A stretch of DNA of 64,000 bases from Sphaerulina vaccinii (taxonomy: Eukaryota; Ascomycota; Dothideomycetes; Mycosphaerellales; Mycosphaerellaceae): contig JAKUDP010000012.1 of the NCBI GenBank assembly GCA_022570795.1, forward strand, positions 372,001 to 436,000, given 5' to 3'. Positions 49,698 through 60,800 of the stretch are shown here, piece after piece; positions within the stretch are counted from its first letter, which is position 1; every line of letters begins with the position of its first letter. The notes beneath the pieces were generated by a model. The model ran no database searches. It had not been told where the DNA came from and saw nothing but the letters and a program-made list of their open reading frames with translations. The translations under genes were made by a program, and so were the position numbers.

Positions 49698-51751
49698 TCA
49701 GAAACGTCCAACCCAGGTTCGACTCGTAATGCCGTCATACAGGCATGTGTTATCGATGGGCACGTACTGCTTCGTGATGACCTTGATCACTTCCTGTGCG
49801 ATGAGTCCACCACTTAAGGAAGCGATGTTATGTAACTCACCACCTCCCGCGCGAGCCAGTTCCACGCAGTATTGGCCGACCTTAGCCTTGAGCTCGCTGT
49901 ACTCAGGGTCCTCGATACGTGAGCCTGCCTCACTGATAGCAGAGTCGACAAGCTTATGGGCAATGCCAGTGAGCTTCTCTGCATCGTTCTCCCAATCCTC
50001 GTCTGGAGAGCCAGCGACACGGAGCGCCTCGCCACCGGCTTGGTCAGAGGTATGTGTCGCGGAGAACTCGTCCCAGGCGAGGAAGGCAATGTAGAGACCG
50101 ACCAAGCTCTCAGGGTTGGTCAGATTGTTCTTGACGAACTTGGCGCGGTCTCCGAAGGTGATTAGCTGGCCTGAAGTCGAATGTTAGCAAGTATCTCTGA
50201 AAGTGATCATATGTCTCGGAGACGTCTGTCGCAGATATTGGCGCCTTGGTAGGCTTAAGCGCAGAGAGACATTGGAGACCGGAGAACAACTTACCTGGCT
50301 GAACAACCTTGAACGGTCTGCCGCGAACCATTGAGATGTGTGCTGCACCCTTGCAGAAGAGTTCCACTTCCTTTTCGTCGATCTTAGACATAGAAGGGTT
50401 GCGCTGGGTCGACTCCTCGAGGGCTCGGACTGTGGCGAGGACTTCTGCGACATCGCTTCGTGCCTTGCTCTTGTAGATGTTTTGCAGTTCGACGTATGTG
50501 TTTGATCGAGCTTTCATATCTGGAACTGCTCCTGGTAGAGGGAGCTGGTCGTGCTTCTCGTAGAACTCCTGAACAGCATTGGCAATTAGCCAGAATGGCG
50601 GTGTTGTTGGTGTGAACTGCCACGTCTCCGGTGCAGTCAAGATTTCCCGCACTGCTGATGGTAGTGTTGGTGGGTTGAGCGATTTGAGGACCGCTGCACA
50701 TGCCTCATCGAAGTTCTCCTCGCTGGCACTACCTGACCGTACTAGATCTCGGAACGCTGTCTTGTCCTTGTACGACTCTGGTAAGTTGCCCTCGTGCGTC
50801 TTCTTCCACTCTTCGAGATAGTGTAATAGTAAGCACACATATGGGATGTGTGCGAACTCTTCTCCATTCATCTTGTCCATGTTCTTCGTTTGTCTCGCTG
50901 CGAACTCGCTCAGAGCCGTCCATGGCTTCAGTAACCGAAGATCTGTTGTGGCAGTCGGATCTGGATGCGTGTCGACGATCGGAAAGGCTGGTGGTAGGTA
51001 GAGCGAGAAGTGGGTGTAGAAGCCCAGGGAGTGGATGTAGAATGTCGGTATCTGTAGTGCGTGGATGTGGATCTGGATGAGGGACAGAATCGCAGGATCG
51101 ATGGGTGCTGCTATAAGGACCAGTGTGTATGGAGCGAAGATCTTGTCCTTGACGGCCCAGCTGGCAGTTGGTTCGGTAATGGCATGTCCCTTGACGTCTG
51201 GATTGAGCTCTTCAAGGTACTTTACAGTCTCTTCTGCCCGAAACTTGCCCAGTGAAGTGTCTTCTAGGAAGAAGTTGACACCCAGGTCTGCCTGAAAGTA
51301 GTAGGAGGGTTAGCAAGTATCTCTGAAAAGGAAGGCTGTCTCATTAGTGCCTGTCCTCGAGCTCAGTGCCTGAGTAGGCCAGACACCGGAGAGAGGGCAC
51401 GCCTTTCAACTTTGCCTACCTCTCCCACGATTGCTGAGTCCAGAATGGTAAAGTTGCCTATGCCTGGCAAGACGAGGTTCTTCAGTGTCTCGATGCCGGT
51501 GACACCTGTACCATTATTGATGAGTAGAATATTCGTGTCTTCGAGGGCAATCTGTCCAGTGGCGCCCTGTACTCTTGTTAGCTGCTTCAACTTCATCTCT
51601 ACCAAAATGTACAGCACAGAAGCACATTTGGCAGCTCTTTGGCAGCTCAGTAACTTACCCAAAGTCTGAGCTGTCTATCGTACTTCTTCTCCTTGGCCGT
51701 CGGGATATCCTGCAGTGGCGGAGGAACCTCTGTCGGCGGGCCGTTCGCCAT
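49698..51751 (-). CDS. ULA1: NEDD8-activating enzyme E1 regulatory subunit (Ula1/APP-BP1)
   Basis: Adenylation-domain partner of Uba3 in the heterodimeric E1 that activates the ubiquitin-like Nedd8/Rub1, needed for cullin neddylation and so for SCF ligases. Four exons: 51659-51751, 51420-51566, 50295-51291 and 49698-50170; about 569 residues. It begins with the E1 signature KEKKYDRQLRLWGATGQIALEDTNI and IETLKNLVLPGIGNFTILDSAIV, then the EADLGVNFFLED segment. The C-terminus has the family GGLIAQEVIKVITKQYVPIDN. Like other APP-BP1 proteins it lacks the catalytic cysteine domain of a full E1, so it works with Uba3. Introns 2 and 3 belong to the look-alike family. Confidence 0.93.
50171..50294 (-). 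repeat. Introner-like intron (ULA1 intron 3)
   Basis: 124-base intron with CTTTCAGAGATACTTGCTAAC, identical over 20 bases (TTTCAGAGATACTTGCTAAC) to intron 2 of the same gene. The 5' half is more diverged. Confidence 0.7.
51292..51419 (-). repeat. Introner-like intron (ULA1 intron 2)
   Basis: 128-base intron with CTGAGCTCGAGGACAGGCAC, then ACAGCCTTCC and TTTTCAGAGATACTTGCTAA. The last 55-60 bases before the branch site align with E2 gene intron 3. Confidence 0.7.
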
Positions 51752-52002
51752 CTTGATTTGGAGAACTTTTGTTTCACGGAGTTGGTGATGGAGAGAAAGA
51801 AGAAGAGTAAGGAGTGGCATCAACTGACGGAAGCGACGACGCGTGCCTGAAACTCTAAAAAGCTTCACCAGCCACACTCTCTATCGATAGCACGGATAGC
51901 AGAAGCAGGGTCTGGAAGCTCAATGGTGGGGATCGTCAAAAGTCCGTCGCGAATGACTGATTGTTCAACGGTGGTCAGATCTCACCATAACACCGACCTC
52001 AT

Positions 52003-53049
52003 ATGCTGCTGATCAGACTCGCGCAAGCAACTCTCCGAAACCCAAATAAGCTATCTTCCACGATATTGACCAGGATGGCCTCCGCAGACAATGCCTTCGC
52101 TGTACAAGAGGCCTCGAAACATGCCACAGCACAAGTAGAAGCCGCGAAGAGGTTGGCAGCTTTCAAAGCAGTGGAAGAGCACTTCAGATCAGACATGACC
52201 TTTGTGGGCATTGGATCAGGAAGCACAATCGTCTACGGCGTGGAAGCGATCAAGGCACATTTGGAGAAGAACCCGCCTCCACCAGGACACAGGAATTGGT
52301 TCGTGCCGACTGGCTGGAACAGTAGGAAAGTTATTGAACAGTTCGGCCTCGACCCTCTAGCCTTCGACTCCATACCCGCTAAAGCTCAAATCGAAGTTGC
52401 TTTCGATGGTGCAGATGAGGTCGATGCAGAGCTGAATTGCATCAAGGGTGGTGGAGCTTGTTTGTTCCAGGAGAAGTTGGTACGATCATAAGCCCTACTT
52501 TTCCAGAGCCGTCTATATGCTAATGGATATGTACAGGTCGCACGAATGTCCAAGAAGTTCGTCTGCATAGCCGACTACCGCAAAAACCAAGCTCGTCTCC
52601 TGACAGCCTGGCCCTCAATCCCCATCGAAATCGCACCCATTGCACACGCCTACGTTCTGCAAGAACTCCTCCTTCTCGGGTCTGTCAAACCTGCCCTCCG
52701 TGAACACACCTTATCGAAGACAGGTCCTGTACAAACAGATCAGAGTTTCTATATCGTCGATGCACCTTTCAAAACACTTCTCACAAAAGCTGACGTGGCT
52801 GCTGGGAAGGGCAAGGGCGATGGTACGGATGGCGTGTGGGAGGTAGATGCACTTGCTGCTGCGATAAGAAAGATTGAAGGAGTTCTAGAAGTGGGACTGT
52901 TTCATGGAGAGAACGGGATTGAAGCACGAGCAGAGGGGAAGAGAGGTGGCCAGAAGCCCGTTGCTGTATACTTTGGACTGGAGAATGGAGAGGTCGAGGT
53001 CAAGAGATCGGCGCAGCTTGTCGAGGAGATTGAGGCTGGGAGTGCTTGA
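52003..53049 (+). CDS. RKI1: Ribose-5-phosphate isomerase A
   Basis: Interconverts ribulose-5-phosphate and ribose-5-phosphate in the non-oxidative pentose phosphate pathway. Two exons, 52003-52479 and 52537-53049; the 57-base intron joins FQEKL-VARMSKKF. 329 residues from the first ATG. Motifs: GIGSGSTI (phosphate loop), FDGADEVD and KGGGAC (active site), and a C-terminal LFHGENGIEA. The family usually starts near the internal MASADNAF (ATG 52075). The extra 24 residues (MLLIRLAQATLRNPNKLSST) are basic and amphipathic, like a mitochondrial presequence, so dual forms are possible. It diverges from ULA1 across only 251 bases. Confidence 0.95.
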
Positions 53050-53706
53050 TCCTGACTATACTCTGGAGAAGTGATAACTTCAATGAGAACCTGAGCAGCA
53101 TGGCTTACCATGTTGCAGAGATACCAATACCAGCGATAGACAAGCACAAACGACGATACCAAGCATCGATATGTGCACCGACGGTACGACTCTCGCATTT
53201 CTTGCTTCCATTTTCGCTTCAGCTTCCTTACACGAACCACTTGCGCTTCAAACTGCCCACCTGATCGAACCAGGAAGTGGATCCACTTCCCCAAGTTCTC
53301 TCCGCACTTCCTTTCTGCAAACACGACCTCACTCCATCTAATTCTGCAACAACAATTGGACAACGGCGAGTCGGCAGACATGCCGTGTACCTCTTTACTT
53401 GCGTGTTTCTTTCTGCCAGAACGATCATCTCCGCCGTCAACGATGGGCATCTCCAGATTCTCCGCACCCCACGCGTCTTTCACGCGACCTTCGCGTGCCA
53501 TTCAGCCGATATTCGAAGGATTCGCAGCCACTCTCGTCACACAAATAGGTCGATCATTGCTATGAACGGTATCGCGGTCAAGCACACAGACGAGGCAGCC
53601 CGGTTCTTGGAAATGTAACCCAAGCATTAATATCAGAGCGCTTGTGGAGAGGCCAAGTAGAGGACGTCTTCTCTTTTCTACACTCATCTCTGGCCTGCGT
53701 GGAAAG
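53050..53706. other. Intergenic region upstream of the sugar transporter
   Basis: About 650 bases. Overlapping frames up to 199 codons are present on both strands but none shows a domain. The transporter promoter must lie here. Confidence 0.4.
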
Positions 53707-55787
53707 ATGGCCAAACTAATGCGATACAACATGTTCGGAAGAGGCAGAAGTCTCCGATGGGCTATTACGATTGCATGTCAGGTATGTCTTTCCTCTCCTC
53801 CGCCAAACAACAAAAGTCTAGCTAACTGATATCCCAGATCGCATTCGTCCTCTTCGGCTACGACCAAGGCGTCTTCTCCGGAATCGTAGGCAATGAACAT
53901 TTCCGCGAAACATTCGGCTACCCTGGAAGTGCAGAAGAAGGCATAATAGTCTCCATCTATAATCTCGGAGCTTTCGCCGGTTGTATAGTGAATTTCTTTA
54001 TCGGTGAGAGATTAGGGAGGAGGTTGTGTATGTGGGTTGCTATGGGATTTATCGTAAGTACCCGAACGAAGCGAGGACTTCCAAGAAGGCGAACGTGCTC
54101 GCTAATGATGATATGTTAATGATGAGCAGATCATCGGCGCCATCCTCCAAACAACCTCCTACTCCGTCCCCCAAGTCCTCATAGCCCGCTTCATAACCGG
54201 CATAGGAACCGGAATCGAAACTTCCACAGTCCCAATGTATCAATCCGAACTCTGCGACGCGGACAAACGCGGCCGCCTAGTCTCCTCTGAACCCCTCTTC
54301 GTAGGCGTCGGAATAGTCATAGCCTACTTCTTCGACTACGGCATGAGCTTCACACCTGGCTCCGCAGCTTGGCGCGTCCCGATCGCATGTCAGGTAGTCT
54401 TCGCATTCGTGGTTATTGCGCTTGTTTTTGGATTACCGGAGAGTCCGAGGTGGCTTTATGCTAGGGGGAGGAATGAGGAGGTGAGTTTCCACGTACAGAT
54501 AGGGAAAGCTTTGGTGTGGCTAGTGCTAACCGCTGCAGGCGCTGCAAGTCATGTGTGACGTTTGGGATGAACCGACAGACGGTGTAAAAGTGCAGAAAAT
54601 GCAGAGAGATATTCTCGGCGCCCTGGAGTTGGAGAGGAAACATGGAGAGTATCAGTGGAAAGATATTCTGAAGAAGGATGAAGTACAGACTGGCAGGAGA
54701 GTTCTGCTGGCTTATGGGATGCAGTTTATGAATCAGATGGGGGGGATAAATTTGGTTGTGTAAGTCTTCTCTGGAGGCATGGCGGAGTTATGTTGTTGTG
54801 TGCTCACGATTCTTGTAATAGATACTACGTCCCCTCAGCTCTGGAAAACAACGTCGGCCTAACTCGAAACCTCTCCCTCCTCATCGGCGGCGCAGTACAA
54901 TGTACGTCTCCCTCCTCCACTCCCCATCCCCCTCCACACCACTAACCTTCTCTCCTCGCACAGGCATGTTCTTCGTCGGCTCCCTCGTCCCAACTTTCTT
55001 CCTCGACCGCATGGGCCGTCGCCGTCCCATGATGTGGGGTTCTCTCGGCCTCGCCCTCTCCATGATGATGATCTCCGTCCTCCTTTCTTTCCAGCGACCA
55101 GCGGGCGAGTCTACGCCTCTTTCTACTAAGACTGCGGAGGCTAGTGTGGCTTTCTTTTTCACTTATATGTTAATTTTTGGCGCTACGGCGAATTGTATTC
55201 CTTGGGTTTATGTGCCTGAAATTCTGCCGTTGCATGCTAGGGCTAAGGGGACTGCTGTTGGGGTTTCTAGTAATTGGTGAGTGATGACCATATGAGTTGA
55301 TAATGTGAAGGTTTACTGATCTCTGATTATAGGCTATGGAATTTCTTCGTCGTTATGGTCACACGTGAGTCTTCACCATAGCAGACATTGCACGCCCCTC
55401 TGCTAACCTCATCAATAGCAACACTTCTGAATAGCCTGATGTGGAAAGGCTACCTCATCTTCATGGCTTTGAACTTCTCGTTCATTCCACTCGTCTATTT
55501 CGTAAGCACCAGCCCCCCTCCTCTTCCTTTTCAACTTGCCACTAACAAACGCATAGTTCTACCCAGAGACATCGAATCTCACATTAGAAGAAATCGACTT
55601 CTTGTTCACAGCAGATGGTTCAGATGGACTTCCTACTGGGAAATTCAAGTTTGCGAAGAAAAGTCAGCCTGTGCAAGAGAGTCTGGAACCGAATGAGGAG
55701 ATTGCGCAAGATGCTGAGAAAGGGAGATTGTCTGTTGAAGCAGAGAAGGGGGAGCATGTTGATCGGGTTGATGATAAGGCGTCGTGA
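53707..55787 (+). CDS. Major facilitator superfamily sugar transporter
   Basis: Hexose-type transporter of the sugar porter family in the plasma membrane. Nine exons: 53707-53781, 53838-54053, 54130-54480, 54539-54759, 54822-54901, 54964-55276, 55333-55364, 55419-55501 and 55557-55787; about 533 residues. Signatures: LFGYDQGVFSGIVG in helix 1, GRRLCMW, the PESPRWLYARGR loop, MNQMGGINLVVYYVPSALENNVG, DRMGRRRPM, and PETSNLTLEEIDFLF after the last helix. The twelve-helix pattern is complete, and the C-terminal cytosolic tail is acidic. The ATG at 53707 gives MAKLMRYNMFGRGRSLRWAI; an in-frame upstream ATG at 53644 is possible. Sequence alone cannot tell glucose from pentose or other substrates. 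The neighbouring pentose-phosphate gene may be coincidence. Confidence 0.9.
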
Positions 55788-56497
55788 GCGCCTGATCCAA
55801 TGCATCCAGGTCTTGCGGAGTATGCTATCAGTATGCGACTGCGGCTAAGGCTCGAATGATCTGAAATACTTGTCAATGAGTTCAATGAGGGTCACTTCAT
55901 TGCTGGTCACATCATCACAGCCTAAGGTCTTGGCTCTCGGCCGTTCCCACTTCTCAGTATCTGCTGACCAAACCACGACCTACCGGAGCGCAGCGCAAGC
56001 AGCATGCTATCATAGCTTCTGACATTCAACACCTTGTTGGCAGCATCTCCCTCGTTTCCTGATTACCATTCACTTGGCAAGATGAGGTAAGATCGCAGAC
56101 AAAGTTTAGGTGACAGCTGCCCGGAGTCCGACCGATCAAGACATATTTGCTGCCCTCGTTAAAGCCCACACAATTGCTCCTCTTTGAGGCTTTCACTTCC
56201 TGGAGTATAATACTACTCTCGCCGTAGGTGACGCGACGTTCGATAAGTGCCCTACAGTTTGGTGGCGTAAGCAGGGACCCCACACCGGGCTTTCAATATT
56301 GCGGATTCCCATATCGTCAAAACAAACAAAACATCGGACTGAGTTCAATATACGGAGTCTCCGAATGTGATTGAAGCTCCGTCGATCAATACAAGAAGCC
56401 AGAGGAGTTTCTGTCTTCCAAAGCACCTTTTGGCAAGTCAGCGGACCGAAACCTGAACGACTTCGATACCTCGAAACGACGACACGATCAAACAATC
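55788..56497. other. Intergenic region between the sugar transporter and the dehydrogenase
   Basis: About 710 bases, no supported gene or repeat. It holds the dehydrogenase promoter. Confidence 0.4.
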
Positions 56498-57609
56498 ATG
56501 CCTGCCGCTTCTGATATCCTCCAATTCTTCGGCGGACAGCTGTTCCAGACCCCACAACTGCCAGATACGAGTTTTTCTGGTAAAACAGTAGTCATTACTG
56601 GAGCCAACCAAGGACTCGGTTTCGAATGCGCAAAGCATCTGTACGAACAGGCTTCTATACGAACGCGAATCTCATAGCTGACTGATCTACAGCGTTCAAC
56701 TTAATGTATCTACGCTCGTCCTGGGATGCCGAAGCATAGCCAAAGGCGAAGCAGCAAAGCAGAAACTACTCTCCCTAAGTAACGGAAAGATCGACATCCA
56801 AGTCTGGCAAATCGACATGGCCAACTACGCATCCGTAAAGGCTTTCGGAGAGAAGATCAGTCGTGAACTCCCACGTCTCGACGCGCTAATCGCCAACGCT
56901 GCGATATCGACGAATCAGTACAATGCCGCCGAAGGCCTGGAAGAGACTTTGACAGTCAACATCGTTGCGACATTCCTTCTCTCGCTACTCGTGTTGCCGG
57001 TGCTAGAGCATACTGCAATGCAGAATGGCGCGCCTTCGCATTTGACGATTGTGGGTTCTGTAGTGCATTGCTTTGCTGCCGATCAACAGCTACAGGATCC
57101 ACCAGCTGGAGAAGTATTCGCAACACTTAGCGATGAGAAGAAAGCAGATATGGCCGCAAGATACTTTCTTAGCAAGCTTATTGTGTTGCAGTGTATCCAA
57201 GAGCTAGCCGAAAGAGTTCGCAGCACGAAGACTGGAGGACCAAGCGTTATCATCAACTGTCCCAATCCTGGCTGGTGCAAGACTGAGCTGTTCCGTACAG
57301 ATGATGGTGGCTTCTTGTAAGTCGATGAAGAGTTGTCAGAGCGCCACGAATGCTTGCTAACTTTTCTTCAGTGGTCGCAACATGCTCAGACTCATTGGCA
57401 GAACAAGTGAAGTCGGTGCTCGGACATTGACCTCAGCCATTGCTGCTGGCGAAGAGACACATGGCCGTTATCTCAGCGAGTGCCAAGTCAAGCCTCCTTC
57501 AGTCTTTGTGCGAAGCGAGAAAGGTCGGCAGACGCAGACAAAGGTGTGGAACGAGCTGCTACAGCTCCTGAATACCATCTCACCAGGCGTTACGGATGTC
57601 CTGACATGA
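56498..57609 (+). CDS. Short-chain dehydrogenase/reductase, retinol-dehydrogenase/WW-oxidoreductase-like
   Basis: NAD(P)-dependent oxidoreductase of about 334 residues. Three exons: 56498-56640, 56693-57316 and 57372-57609, with introns of 52 and 55 bases. Motifs: TGANQGLGFECAKHL (cofactor), LIANAAI (NNAG equivalent), VGSVVH (catalytic Ser), YFLSK (catalytic Tyr and Lys) and NPGWCKTEL. These place it with fungal oxidoreductases similar to retinol dehydrogenases, often found in secondary-metabolite or detoxification pathways. No cluster genes surround it here. The substrate is unknown. No signal peptide or clear membrane anchor. Confidence 0.88.
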
Positions 57610-59406
57610 TGTATGGTAAAGGCTGATCGCGACAAGTGCGGATTGGAGGTCTGGCGTGATGAGCATGCACTTGTACCATCTTCCATCGCTCCATTTCAAT
57701 AGTCGTCCACTAGCATTCGGTCGAATCTATGATTTGTTGGCATAGCTGACGCAGATCTAGCCACTGTCCTCAACAGGCATCGAATGCCTATGGAGAGGAG
57801 ACTCTTCCGCGGATGCGCTTCGTTCAATAGCTTACACTGGCAACTGGGTCGTAGTCTTGGAGAGTTTTGGGGTTATGCTGCCAGCCTCGTGCGACCGGCA
57901 TGAGGTTTCGAACCACGTACAGCGATCGGATAAGTCAGGCTATCTGCTGTTCGTTCTTGATCAGGTCGGTGGCTTTGTAAACATGACATAGATTGGCATC
58001 GAGATGGGGAAGAGAGAAAGCAGTCCGGAAGTCGGTTAACATCATTGCAATGCCAAGTCGGAGCCGCTTCCGTAGTGTCATGAAATCGATTTCTCTTCTT
58101 CTTTCATTTTTTCCATCTCGATCATCGACATCGTCCAGGCGCGCATTGAGTCCCACAGTACGAGATGAGCTCGAGGCTCAAGTCTGGAGAAGGTATGCGA
58201 CTACCGCGCATATATATGAGTTTGCAATCACGATGTGGGCGCCTTGCTTGCTTTGCACAATTGCATGACGCTTGATGTCTACCGGCGTGTTGTGCAGTAC
58301 CACTCCGGCGGGACCGCGAGGACCAGCATGGTTGGTGCTCGCATACCAGACTCCCGTTTGAGGTGCACGAACTGCCCAAAGCGACGGACATGAAACGCAG
58401 ATCGAGTCAAGCTTTTCCCAGCTGCCGCGACGCGTTCGTGCCTCGTTGCAAGGCATGTCGCACAGCTGCTCACACCTCAACTGGAGTGCAGTGTGAGAAT
58501 GAGACACTCATCGCGTAAGGCCTTCGTTGTCAGCATTGTTGGCCTTGACCTCTCGTACAGTTGTTCCATAACTCCTTATACAGCACTTGCCTGATCAGGC
58601 TAGATGAAACTCCAACTACTGGTACCATGTCCTAGACCCTCGCTGACAACTCCAGGGTTGGGAGTGTATGATGATGTTTCTGGATACTCGTCACTACTCG
58701 TTTCCTACTTGCGGCGCAAGATGCCAGTGCTATCTGACTCGTCACACGCAGACCCCACATGCAAGATCCTTTGTGCTGCGAACTCGACAACATTCCAGCC
58801 AAAGTGGGTCCGAGGATCAAAGGGAGACATCTGAAGAATGCACCAATGCGGACCTTGTCACGAAGAGCAACTCACGCCATGCGAGGGCACTGACTCCTCT
58901 TCAGAACAATCTTTCGCGTGCGGCCGACGAAACTTACATCTTTTCGCTTGTGCTTCGAAGGATACTTTACCTTGCCTTAGCTGGCAATCTCACCCTGACA
59001 GGCACAACGCTGCATTGAATTGCATATATACGTCCGACAGCTGTCACCACCACGCCATTTCCCGGCTGTTATACTACGGGGACCTTACCTTCAAATCTTC
59101 ATTCGCCGTTACTTGTACACAGTTCTGACCAACATCCAACACACGCTCCTTTCGCATACTATTGTTACTTAATCAGGACTTCGGAAAGGAGCATTCAAAT
59201 ACGCCACAGACAAAGACAGCTCACCACGACCTATTTCGAAACACGCTATTGCATAGCTATTGCATACAACAGTGCCGGAGCTCGCGTGTCTCTGCCGAGC
59301 ACCCCATCACGGCAAGACTTCGATTCAGACATCTTCCGAAACTCTACAGCCACAAGGCGGATTCCGAGTCAAGCATTACATACAAGATCTAGACAGCGTC
59401 CTCTCC
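57610..59406. other. 1.8-kb stretch without a supported gene
   Basis: The largest gene-poor stretch apart from the dynein upstream region. Frames stay below 120 codons, overlap each other and show no motif. A TATATATG run occurs near 58209. An unrecognised RNA or rapidly evolving gene cannot be excluded. Confidence 0.4.
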
Positions 59407-60319
59407 ATGGCGATGGCGGACGAGGACTTTATGAAGGCATTGCCTGCAGGACCTACATTTGGACAAAAGATGAGAGCACTCTTCTGCTGTGGTGACTACG
59501 ATGATGACTATGAGAGTCCACGGAGATCTATTCAAATTGTGAGATCCTACTTCACGGACATCACCAAGTGAAGACCAGATCTAACATTGTATACAGAGCG
59601 GGCCCACCGACTTCCGACGACAAGATGTACAGATTGATGGATTGACTGAGGAAGAGTAAGTCAAATTCGAGCTCGCTTTCGAGATCACAGACTAAACATA
59701 TGCTTTGTTCAACAGACACCAAGAGATCCGCGAGAAGTCCCGGAAAGATGCTCAGCGCATGTTCCACAACCTCAGACCCCTTCAGTCCTCTCCTTCAGGC
59801 ACATTTGCCGAACGACCGATGCCCACATTGGAACAGTTCACACAACCTCGAGCAGCACCTACGCCCGGCTCCTCACCCGCATTCCTCAATCCACCTGAGT
59901 TCGGGTCACACGCAAGATATTCGTCTCCATCTGCCCAGCGGAACGCAAACCGCGTATCAGGATTCTATGGGAGTGATAACATGCACAATGTCGTACAGAA
60001 TCCCAAGACAGGAACGTTGGATCGTGTAAAAGCACATTCGAGAAAGATCTCAGACTCGTTCCGCAAGCCACAACCTTCACCCGCAGACTCTGGCTACTAT
60101 GGACATGCATTGACGACCGATTCGCAAGTGGAGATGAGACATCTCATGTCGAACTCCTCTCACTCGAATACTGCACCCACCAAAACGATGAACGCCAGCA
60201 TACGAGATGCCAAGGTCTCCGACGACTCTTTTAGTCAAGTCAGCGAAAGTGAAATGCAGGACAGCTATCAACGATTCGATTCGGGACTAGGGTCGAAGGC
60301 TGGGGACTACAGAATATGA
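59407..60319 (+). CDS. Unknown Ser/Pro-rich protein (264 aa)
   Basis: Three exons, 59407-59538, 59597-59655 and 59716-60319, with introns of 58 and 60 bases. The joined frame reads MAMADEDFMKALPAGPTFGQ, a CC-containing MRALFCCGDYDDDYESP segment that might be lipid-modified, SGPTDFRRQDVQIDGLTEEE, then HQEIREKSRKDAQRMFHNL and a long disordered Ser/Pro/Asn-rich region with basic patches and possible phosphosites (SRKISDSFRKP). No domain was recognised. The consistent phases across two introns support a real gene. A regulatory or membrane-peripheral role is a guess. Confidence 0.65.
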
Positions 60320-60716
60320 CATGATAATGGATTGGACATGGCGGGCGGCGTAATACGGTGTATAACGCTGGGTATTTGTACGAACAGGACGAAGGAACGA
60401 ACAGCTTCGGAAGTAATGGCTGCAAAAGGTGTATCAACAGCTGGGCTGTGGCTGTGGCTGCAGAAAGTGATAGCGGATTGTATCAATATGAGTATCACTA
60501 TGAAATGGGCAGTGGAAAAGACGAATAGCGCTCGGCCTCTGTTACGAACAACTTCCCATTGCAGATACTGGCAGACGCACACGCAGGATCCAGCTGTCCA
60601 GCAACTACTGTACGGTGCAATGGACACTTGCCAAACATCTCCACGATAGGCCACTGACCGAGCAACCACAACTCCAGAGAAGCCCGCAACCACCTCTCAC
60701 TAGTCTCTCCAAGCTA
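60320..60716. other. Convergent intergenic region
   Basis: About 400 bases between the Ser/Pro-rich gene and the extended end of the subtilase frame. No gene is supported. Confidence 0.4.
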
Positions 60717-60800
60717 CTAATGCCGCGTCAAAACAACCCCATTGAAAGCAATAAGATTAGGAGTCCCATTCGTCAGCGGCTTCCCATTATTATCCACAAG

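Noticed and set aside
57610..59406. tRNA or other RNA gene in the long gene-free stretch
   Set aside because: I could not find box A/box B-like or cloverleaf sequence by eye; a covariance-model scan would be decisive.
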